This document shows, piece after piece, positions 1 to 4,834 of a DNA stretch of 6,451 nt. The translations under genes and the position numbers were made by a program. The first letter of the stretch is position 1. Every line of letters begins with the position of its first letter. The notes under the pieces are model-generated. The model ran no database searches. It was not told the origin of the DNA and saw nothing but the letters and a program-made list of their open reading frames with translations. Source of the stretch: Paracoccaceae bacterium (GTDB taxonomy: Bacteria; Pseudomonadota; Alphaproteobacteria; Rhodobacterales; Rhodobacteraceae). The stretch covers positions 1 to 6,451 of the forward strand of contig JALSGY010000021.1 in assembly GCA_026982515.1 (NCBI GenBank), given 5' to 3'.

Positions 1-64
1 ATCCTCCGGGGCCGAGTGGGTGGTCGCGAAGGACGAGGACGAAGACGCGCTGAAGCGCTGGTAG
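1..64 (+). CDS. moaE: Molybdopterin synthase catalytic (large) subunit MoaE, C-terminal end only
   Basis: Only the last 20 codons and the TAG stop (62-64) are inside the window; the reading frame is on from base 2 and the 5' end lies outside. The visible residues are SSGAEWVVAKDEDEDALKRW. MoaE proteins typically end in a segment of the form G-x-x-W-V-E-A-x followed by acidic residues and a final R-W; E. coli MoaE, as I recall it, also ends in KRW. MoaE, together with the MoaD sulfur carrier, adds the dithiolene sulfurs to precursor Z (cPMP) to make molybdopterin in the cytoplasm. The stop is one base from the stop of the convergent gene, so no terminator fits between them. The call rests on a short tail, so it is good but not certain; the catalytic lysine region is outside the window. 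Confidence 0.75.
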   Translation, partial: SSGAEWVVAKDEDEDALKRW

Positions 65-65
65 C

Positions 66-395
66 TCAGGTGCCGCTGTTGCGCTCGATATAGGCGCGCA
101 ACTCCTCGGCCTCCTGGCGGGCATCGCGCAGCCCGTCCATGGCGGCGCGCAGCTCTGCCTCGGTCTGGGCCAGCCGGTTTTCCAGCTCTGCCTGGCGCTG
201 CTGGAAATAGGCCACCGCCTGGTCGCGCTGCTCTTCGGCCTCGTGCAGCTGCTGGGCCATCCTGTCCAGCTCTCCCATGTCCTCCGATTCCGATACCCGC
301 AGGAACCGGTGTACCAGCCAGTAGGAGAACCAGCCCAGCAGGAAGGCCGCGAACAGGACGACCGCGGCGGCGAAAATGAATTCAGTTCTGTTCAT
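66..395 (-). CDS. Small single-pass membrane protein with long coiled coil, function unknown
   Basis: From the preferred start this is a 109-residue protein. Residues about 5-28 form one hydrophobic membrane helix (FIFAAAVVLFAAFLLGWF and on). Residues about 40-105 are highly charged, rich in Glu, Gln, Arg and Ala with heptad-like Leu/Ala spacing, as expected for a coiled coil. The ATG at 395 is preferred over the in-frame ATG at 401 because GGAG (403-406, read on the minus strand) is 7 bases from the first but only 1 base from the second. The gene overlaps the end of the OmpA-like gene by 14 bases, so it is probably translated by coupling. I recall close relatives at this place in Rhodobacteraceae but no assigned function. 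Orientation is unclear; basic residues just after the helix (HRFLR) weakly favour a cytoplasmic coil. A link to the envelope protein upstream is inference. Confidence 0.85.
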   Translation of the reverse strand: MNRTEFIFAAAVVLFAAFLLGWFSYWLVHRFLRVSESEDMGELDRMAQQLHEAEEQRDQAVAYFQQRQAELENRLAQTEAELRAAMDGLRDARQEAEELRAYIERNSGT

Positions 396-2322
396 CGGCA
401 TGCTCCGCTTGCGGGGTCGGGGCCGGTTCCTGGTGCGGGGTGCCCGCCTCGTGCGGCGCTTCGGCAGCCTCCGGCTCTGCCGGGGTGGGGGGCTCTTCCG
501 CCTCGTCCGGCCCGATCAGCCGGAATTCGATGCGCCGGTTCGCCTCGCGGCCCTCTTCGGTGGAATTGTCGGCGATCGGCCGCGATTCGCCATAGCCCCG
601 GGCGCGCAGGTTCGAGGTCAGGACCCGCCGGGCCAGCAGGGCGTTCACCACCGCCTCGGCGCGGCTCTGGCTGAGGCCGAGGTTCATCGATTCGCGCCCC
701 TGGCTGTCGGTATGGCCGGCCACTTCCATGGGCACCTCGGTGCAGTCCTTCATGATCTCGGCGATCCTGTCGATGGTCTGGCGCGCCTCGCGGTCGATCT
801 CGGTCGAACCGGGGGCGAAGGTGATCTTCTGTTCGCGGATTACCGCGTTGATCCGTTCCACGCATTCTTCGGGGCTGGGCAGGGCGGCAACGGGAGCAAG
901 CGCTTCGCGGTAGTCCACCGAGATGCGGTAATGCTCCGATTCGCCAAGCTTGTCCGAAAGCAGGCGGGTAATCTGCGCCTTGGCGTCGGGATTGCCGGTG
1001 ACCCCCCTGATTTCCAGAAAATCGGGCCGCATTACCACCGCGCCGTTGCGCAGCAGCGCCAGCGCATCGAGCGAGGCCAGAACCCGCACCGGCCAGCCTT
1101 CGGGCAGGGTTTCGTCAAGCCGCATGGCGCCGTCCACCATGGCGCTGCCGAAACGTGCCCTGGCGAAGCTTTCGATGGCGCGCCGGGTGCGCTCGTCGGG
1201 GATGCGGCCGCGCAGCTGTACCAGCCCTTCGGGGCTGCGGGTGGCGATGAATTCGGGCGGGCCGTCGCTGGCCCTCGGGTCTGTCTTGGGCGGCGGGGCG
1301 ATGGAGGCGTTCAGCGAGAACGCTTCGGGTAATTCCGCCTCAAGCCTTCCGATGGTGCGATCGAACACCTCTTGCGGCGTGTCGGGCGGGGCCACCAGCG
1401 TAATGTCGGCATCGACGAAGGTGAGCGTGCCCCCGCCCATCTCGGCCAGCCTGCCGATGGCGGCGATCACCGCCTCGTCCCAGCGCGGACTGGGCGAGCC
1501 CAGCCCGATGGTGCAGCCGGCCTCACCCATGATCCCGGCGGCCCGGGCGGCGGCGAGTATCCTTTCGCGCCCTTCCTCCGTATCGGTGGTACAGGCATCG
1601 AAGCGCGCGCCCCCCTCGTCGATCAGGAAGCGCAGCGTGTAGGGGGTGATGACGGGCCGCGGGGCAGAGATTTCAAGCGTCACATCCAGCGAAGCGGGCG
1701 CGCGGCCCCCCAGCTCGGCTTCAAGGCGGCGCTTCTCTTCGGCGCTGCCAGAAATGGCGATCACCTCGACGCGGCCGGCCGAGACGGAAATTTTCGATTT
1801 CGGCAGGTCGGCCAGCGCTCCCAGCCCGTAGGACAGGGCCGTGTCCCAGCCCTCGGGGACGGGGTAGTCGGCCACGTCCAGCAGGTCTGTCACCCTGACC
1901 CCCTCGGCGATGCCGCGCACCGAGGAGATGACCGTTTCGCGGTCCATCCCGGCCGGGATCAGTCCGATCAGCGAAATGCCGGCATCGTTGCGCAGGATCT
2001 CGACCGAGAAGCGGGGCGGCGTCAGCCCCGCGCTTTCGGCCACCTCCATCATGTCGTTGACCCGAGAGGAATCGACGACCGTTCCGGCCAGGCTGAGCGC
2101 CTTGAAGCGGGTCGCCTCGTCCGGCGCGGTGCCGGTGAGCGTGATCTGCAGCCCGTCGGCTTCGACCTGCACCCAGTCCTGGCCGTTGAGCCCCAGAATG
2201 CGCGTGACATCCTCGCGTGAGCGCTTCTCGACGATGTTCGCCGCCACCAGTGCGGTTGCCAGCGACAGCACGCCGCCCAGCACCAGAGCCGTGAAAACAG
2301 GAAGGATGTTTGCCAGACGCAT
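382..2322 (-). CDS. BON-like/OmpA-family envelope protein, probable peptidoglycan binder
   Basis: This 646-residue protein starts with a hydrophobic stretch (residues about 7-31) that is a signal anchor or signal peptide, so the rest should be periplasmic. Residues about 51-95 look like one BON-type unit (V-x-V-x-x-x-G-L-x-I-x-L-x-G-T-A-P). Three roughly 120-residue repeats follow (about 103-220, 226-346 and 355-475). Residues about 500-602 are a clear OmpA-like domain: ITFAPGSTEID opens it, GHTDSQG at 536-542 and LSQSRA at 550-555 carry the Asp and Arg that bind diaminopimelate in this family, and NRRIEFRL closes it. The last 44 residues are Pro/Ala/Glu rich and look disordered. Cysteines 244/270 and 487/527 could form disulfides. 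A weak GGA precedes the ATG at 2322. It lies 65 bases after ubiA and overlaps the next gene. Peptidoglycan binding follows from the family; the role of the repeats is unknown. BON plus OmpA also occurs in mycobacterial ArfA, but orthology is not implied. Confidence 0.9.
   Translation of the reverse strand: MRLANILPVFTALVLGGVLSLATALVAANIVEKRSREDVTRILGLNGQDWVQVEADGLQITLTGTAPDEATRFKALSLAGTVVDSSRVNDMMEVAESAGLTPPRFSVEILRNDAGISLIGLIPAGMDRETVISSVRGIAEGVRVTDLLDVADYPVPEGWDTALSYGLGALADLPKSKISVSAGRVEVIAISGSAEEKRRLEAELGGRAPASLDVTLEISAPRPVITPYTLRFLIDEGGARFDACTTDTEEGRERILAAARAAGIMGEAGCTIGLGSPSPRWDEAVIAAIGRLAEMGGGTLTFVDADITLVAPPDTPQEVFDRTIGRLEAELPEAFSLNASIAPPPKTDPRASDGPPEFIATRSPEGLVQLRGRIPDERTRRAIESFARARFGSAMVDGAMRLDETLPEGWPVRVLASLDALALLRNGAVVMRPDFLEIRGVTGNPDAKAQITRLLSDKLGESEHYRISVDYREALAPVAALPSPEECVERINAVIREQKITFAPGSTEIDREARQTIDRIAEIMKDCTEVPMEVAGHTDSQGRESMNLGLSQSRAEAVVNALLARRVLTSNLRARGYGESRPIADNSTEEGREANRRIEFRLIGPDEAEEPPTPAEPEAAEAPHEAGTPHQEPAPTPQAEHADEQN
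403..406 (-). promoter_or_regulatory. Ribosome binding site inside the OmpA-like coding sequence
   Basis: GGAG on the minus strand lies within the last codons of the OmpA-like gene, 7 bases before the ATG at 395. This spacing decides the start of the 109-residue protein over the ATG at 401, and it suggests that ribosomes finishing the upstream gene can restart here. Confidence 0.6.
517..825 (-). other. OmpA-like peptidoglycan-binding domain (residues about 500-602)
   Basis: This is the best-conserved part of the envelope protein. It holds the entry strand with F-x-x-x-S-x-x-I, the GHTD loop, the L-S-x-x-R-A helix and the final N-R-R-I-E-F. The ligand-contacting Asp (539) and Arg (554) are both present, so non-covalent binding to peptidoglycan is expected. 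Confidence 0.88.
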
Positions 2323-2387
2323 CAGGTGGTTCCGTGCCGCAGCCGCAGGATTTGCCTGTTCTTATGCATTGCTGCGGCAGGCCGCAA
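2323..2387 (-). repeat. Inverted and direct repeats between ubiA and the OmpA-like gene
   Basis: On the plus strand, TGCGGC (2373-2378) and GCCGCA (2381-2386) form an inverted repeat, a 5-bp stem with a 4-base loop in the transcript just after the ubiA stop. CTGCGGC (2372-2378) can instead pair with either of two overlapping GCCGCAG copies (2336-2342 and 2342-2348). The two folds exclude each other. There is no run of U after either, so this is not a standard terminator. It may set mRNA processing or relative expression within the operon. Confidence 0.5.
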
Positions 2388-3353
2388 TCACAGGAATACC
2401 GCGGCGGCAAGAAACAGCGCAGCAAGCAGCCCCGCATCGCGGTTGGAGCGAAACAGCCGCAGGCAGTTTTCCGGGTCGTTGATGTCAAGCGAGCGGTTCT
2501 GCCACGTCATGTGCCAGCCGAAGGCCCAGGGTGCGCCGAGCGCCACCACCAGCGCCAGCACGCGTCGTTCATCCGAGAGCGCCCCGATCACCGCCAGCGT
2601 CATCAGCAGCACGGCCGCCACCATGAAGCCGCGCAGCCACGGGCGGGTATTCTCTCCGAACAGCCGGGCGGTGGATTTCACCCCGATCAGCGCATCGTCG
2701 TCCTTGTCCTGATGGGCGTAGATGGTGTCGTAGAACAGCGTCCAGGCAATCCCCGAAGCATAAAGCGCCACCGCCGGCCATTCCAGCCGGCCGGTCACCG
2801 CCGTCCAGGCCAGCAGCGCCCCCCAGTTGAAGGCCAGCCCGAGGAACAGCTGCGGCCACCAGGTAAAGCGCTTGGCGAAGGGGTAGATCGCCACCAGCAC
2901 CAGCGACGAAACCCCCAGCGCCACCGCCGCCGGGTTGAAGGTGAGCAGAATCGCGAAGGCCGCCAGCGCCTGCAGCACCATCCAGCCCGCGGCCTGCGCC
3001 AAGGTGACCTGCCCCGAGGGAAGCGGCCGCGAACGGGTGCGCGCCACCCGGGCGTCGATCTCGCGGTCGGTGATGTCGTTCCAGGTGCAGCCGGCCCCGC
3101 GCATGAGAAACGCGCCCATGGCCGAACCGGCCATGATCCACAGCTCTGCCAGCCCGAAGGAGCCTTGCCGCGCAGCCGCCAGAAGCACGCCCCACCAGCA
3201 GGGGATCAGTAGCAGCCAGGTGCCGATGGGCCGGTCGGCCCGTGACAGGCGCAGGTAGGGGCGGGCCCATCCGGGCGCCAGCCTGTCCACCCAGTTGCCG
3301 ACCGCATCGGAAACCTGCCCTTCGGTCTCTGGCGTCTTTCCGGTAGCGGTCAT
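2388..3353 (-). CDS. ubiA: 4-hydroxybenzoate polyprenyltransferase UbiA
   Basis: This 321-residue inner-membrane enzyme moves a polyprenyl chain (probably decaprenyl, as in Q-10-making alphaproteobacteria) onto 4-hydroxybenzoate, the first prenylation step of ubiquinone synthesis. The first Asp-rich motif is at residues 92-100 (NDITDREID), followed by ARVARTRSRPLPSG, typical of UbiA. The second is at 208-220 (YDTIYAHQDKDDD), followed by IGVKSTA. These motifs bind the Mg-diphosphate of the prenyl donor. The rest is mostly hydrophobic helices, and length is normal for the family with a somewhat long N-terminus (about 30 residues). GAGG at 3361-3364 (minus strand) lies 7 bases before the ATG at 3353 and supports this start. 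It is the first gene of a probable three-gene minus-strand operon and sits head to head with rsmE, 11 bases apart. Confidence 0.96.
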   Translation of the reverse strand: MTATGKTPETEGQVSDAVGNWVDRLAPGWARPYLRLSRADRPIGTWLLLIPCWWGVLLAAARQGSFGLAELWIMAGSAMGAFLMRGAGCTWNDITDREIDARVARTRSRPLPSGQVTLAQAAGWMVLQALAAFAILLTFNPAAVALGVSSLVLVAIYPFAKRFTWWPQLFLGLAFNWGALLAWTAVTGRLEWPAVALYASGIAWTLFYDTIYAHQDKDDDALIGVKSTARLFGENTRPWLRGFMVAAVLLMTLAVIGALSDERRVLALVVALGAPWAFGWHMTWQNRSLDINDPENCLRLFRSNRDAGLLAALFLAAAVFL

Positions 3354-3356
3354 AAT
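3328..3356 (+). promoter_or_regulatory. Possible rsmE promoter overlapping the ubiA start codon
   Basis: CATAAT at 3351-3356 matches the -10 consensus at five of six bases. The candidate -35 (TCTGGC, 3328-3333) at 17 bases is poor. Initiation 7-9 bases after the -10 would fall at about 3363-3365, on or just before the rsmE ATG. Confidence 0.35.
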
Positions 3357-3360
3357 GTGG

Positions 3361-3364
3361 CCTC
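3361..3364 (-). promoter_or_regulatory. Ribosome binding site of ubiA
   Basis: GAGG on the minus strand is 7 bases before the ubiA ATG. It abuts the rsmE start codon on the other strand, so the two genes share all 11 bases of intergenic sequence. Confidence 0.65.
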
Positions 3365-4096
3365 ATGGCAGGTGCGAAAGTCAGGCTCTATGTAGATCAC
3401 CCGCTCGGGGAGGGGCAATCGGTTCCGCTCGACCGCGATCAGGCGCATTATCTTTTTTCCGTGATGCGGCTGGGGCCGGGTGCGGAGTTGCTGGTGTTCA
3501 ACGGCCGCGAGGGGGAGTTTCTGGCGCAGGTGGCGCAGGCGGGCAAGCGATCGGGTGAGCTTGTGTGCCTGCACCAGACCCGCCCCTTGCAGGAGCCGCC
3601 CGATCTGTGGCTGCTCTTCGCCCCGATCAGGAAGGCGCGCACCGATTTCATCGTCGAGAAGGCGGCCGAGCTGGGCGCGGCACGGATCGTGCCGGTGCAG
3701 ACCGCCTTCACCAATGCCGAGCGGATCCGCCGCGAGAGGCTGCAGGCCCACGCCATCGAGGCGGCTGAGCAGTGCGGCGGCACCTTCGTGCCCCAGGTGG
3801 AGGAGTTGCAGAAGCTGGACAGGCTGCTGGAGACATGGCCCGCCGAGCGGCAGATCCTGTTCTGCGACGAGGATCTTGTGGGCGGCGGGCCGCGGCTGGC
3901 GCAGGCCCGGCCCGGCCCCTGGGCGGTTCTGATCGGCCCGGAGGGCGGATTTTCTCAGGCCGAACGGGCCCGGATCCGGACCATGCCCAATGTTACCGCC
4001 CTCAGCCTCGGCCCGCGGATCCTGCGTGCCGACACCGCCGCCGTCGCCGCCCTGACCCTGTGGCAGGCCGCCCTGGGGGACTGGAAGCCCTCCTGA
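3365..4096 (+). CDS. rsmE: 16S rRNA (uracil(1498)-N(3))-methyltransferase RsmE
   Basis: This 243-residue cytoplasmic enzyme uses S-adenosylmethionine to methylate N3 of U1498 in 16S rRNA of the 30S subunit. It is a SPOUT-class knotted methyltransferase. An N-terminal PUA-like RNA-binding part (about 1-75, with HYLFSVMRLGPG at 28-39) is followed by the catalytic part, where KAAELG (99-104), GPEGGFS (191-197) and LGPRILRADTA (215-225) form the cofactor-binding knot. Length is normal. The ATG at 3365 is the only sensible start: an in-frame TAA lies at 3353-3355 and the residues after the ATG match the family start (KVRLYVDHPL). No clear ribosome binding site precedes it, so a leaderless mRNA is possible. 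No strong terminator follows; the next gene is 160 bases away on the same strand. Confidence 0.96.
   Translation: MAGAKVRLYVDHPLGEGQSVPLDRDQAHYLFSVMRLGPGAELLVFNGREGEFLAQVAQAGKRSGELVCLHQTRPLQEPPDLWLLFAPIRKARTDFIVEKAAELGAARIVPVQTAFTNAERIRRERLQAHAIEAAEQCGGTFVPQVEELQKLDRLLETWPAERQILFCDEDLVGGGPRLAQARPGPWAVLIGPEGGFSQAERARIRTMPNVTALSLGPRILRADTAAVAALTLWQAALGDWKPS
3389..3418 (-). promoter_or_regulatory. Possible ubiA promoter inside the rsmE coding sequence
   Basis: Read on the minus strand, TTGCCC (3418-3413) and TACATA (3394-3389) are 18 bases apart and would start transcription about 30 bases before the ubiA ATG. The match to the vegetative consensus is only partial (4/6 and 3/6). A promoter must lie near here because the two genes diverge with almost no gap, but this exact site is a guess. 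Confidence 0.25.
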
Positions 4097-4256
4097 GGCG
4101 GCCGGCAAGGCTCCGCTCAAATCGGGTTTTCGGCCTGGCGGGTCGCAAAATTCCAAAGAAAATGACATAAATTGGCCACGCTCAGAACGAATGCTTGCAA
4201 GGCAACGCCGTGCGGCACGGTCGGCCATGCGGCACGATACCGGGAGACGAGGAGAC
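4097..4256 (+). promoter_or_regulatory. Intergenic region with AT-rich patch and small hairpin, likely promoter of the 171-residue gene
   Basis: The gap holds no gene I can support. Bases 4147-4173 have only five G or C in 27, a clear AT-rich island in this GC-rich DNA. CATAAA (4166-4171) inside it could be a -10 element (4/6), with a poor -35 near 4143-4148. Further on, CCGTG (4208-4212) and CACGG (4216-4220) form a tight hairpin, and TGCGGCACG occurs twice (4211-4219 and 4228-4236). Two purine-rich Shine-Dalgarno matches (GGAG 4243-4246 and AGGAG 4250-4254) end the region. Confidence 0.4.
4243..4254 (+). promoter_or_regulatory. Double Shine-Dalgarno of the 171-residue gene
   Basis: GGAG (4243-4246, 10 bases from the ATG) and AGGAG (4250-4254, 2 bases from it) flank the usual optimum. 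Together they fix the start at 4257 rather than at the upstream in-frame ATG at 4191. Confidence 0.6.
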
Positions 4257-4772
4257 ATGACCTTCATCCGCCCCGAACTCAGGCAGGCAATCTGGCGGTT
4301 TCGAGAAGCGATCATCGGCATCGCGGTATCCCTGCTCGGCCTCTACTGGGCGATCAACGGTCTTGGTTTCATGCAGATCCTCGGCACCTCGCTGGCCATT
4401 GCCGGGGCGATGCTGGTGTTCGCGGGCATCCAGCGCTCGCGCTTTCGCAACGCGCAGGGCGGCCGCGGGCTGGTGCATGTGGACGAGGGCCAGGTGACCT
4501 ATTTCGGCCCCTACGAGGGTGGGTCGGTGGTGATCGCCGAGCTGGTCAGGGTGGAACTCGATCCGCTGGCAAGGCCGGTATCGGAGTGGGTTCTTCATGC
4601 GCCCGGCGCCATGCCGCTGCGCATTCCCACCAACGCCGAAGGTGCCGAGGCGCTGTTCGACGTGTTCTCCAACCTCGAAGGCCTGCAGACGGAACGGATG
4701 CTGGCCCATATCAAGCGTCCGCCCCCTGCAAGGGTGGTGATCTGGCAGGCAAAGAGCCTCGCCCTGCATTGA
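4257..4772 (+). CDS. Conserved two-helix membrane protein, function unknown
   Basis: The 171-residue protein has two hydrophobic helices close together (about 18-34 and 38-58), a basic stretch after the second (RSRFR), then a soluble part (about 70-171) with alternating strand-like segments (GLVHVDEGQVTYFGPYEGG, VVIAELVRVEL, WVLHAP, PLRIPT) and a helix (EGAEALFDVFSNL). This looks somewhat like a small PH-like or beta-rich domain on the cytoplasmic side; that is an impression from residue pattern only. The ATG at 4257 is chosen because GGAG at 4243-4246 is 10 bases upstream and a second AGGAG is 2 bases upstream. An in-frame extension to 4191 would add 22 basic residues with no ribosome binding site. 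I recall relatives between rsmE and gshA in Rhodobacteraceae but no known role. It is probably co-transcribed with gshA, 62 bases downstream. Confidence 0.85.
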   Translation: MTFIRPELRQAIWRFREAIIGIAVSLLGLYWAINGLGFMQILGTSLAIAGAMLVFAGIQRSRFRNAQGGRGLVHVDEGQVTYFGPYEGGSVVIAELVRVELDPLARPVSEWVLHAPGAMPLRIPTNAEGAEALFDVFSNLEGLQTERMLAHIKRPPPARVVIWQAKSLALH

Positions 4773-4816
4773 CTTCGCCGCGCAAACGAACGAAGTCTTG
4801 CCCGATCTGAGGCAAG
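4771..4816 (+). repeat. Two adjacent inverted repeats in the gshA leader
   Basis: GACTTCG (4771-4777) and CGAAGTC (4791-4797) are perfect complements with a 13-base loop. CTTGCC (4797-4802) and GGCAAG (4811-4816) are perfect complements with an 8-base loop. They share base 4797 and end 8 bases before the gshA ribosome binding site. The first begins within the stop codon of the gene before. No U run follows either, so a regulatory or processing role is more likely than termination. Confidence 0.55.
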
Positions 4817-4823
4817 AACGGCC

Positions 4824-4827
4824 GGAG
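4824..4827 (+). promoter_or_regulatory. Ribosome binding site of gshA
   Basis: GGAG lies 7 bases before the ATG at 4835 and supports that start. Confidence 0.65.
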
Positions 4828-4834
4828 CGCGTAA

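Noticed and set aside
376..1332. 318-codon open frame on the plus strand opposite the OmpA-like gene
   Set aside because: It lies antisense to a clearly coding gene, has a Gly/Arg/Pro/His-biased composition with no domain, and is the usual by-product of high GC in third positions.
4100..4135. Terminator after rsmE from GGCCG (4100-4104) and CGGCC (4131-4135)
   Set aside because: The stem is only 5 bp with a 26-base loop and no U run follows, so I do not call it.
4191..4256. 22-residue N-terminal extension of the two-helix membrane protein
   Set aside because: The extension is basic and low in complexity, has no ribosome binding site, and overlaps the leader hairpin. The ATG at 4257 has two Shine-Dalgarno matches.
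3350..4321. 323-codon open frame on the minus strand opposite rsmE
   Set aside because: It is antisense to rsmE, which has all its motifs. The composition is biased and no family is recognisable.
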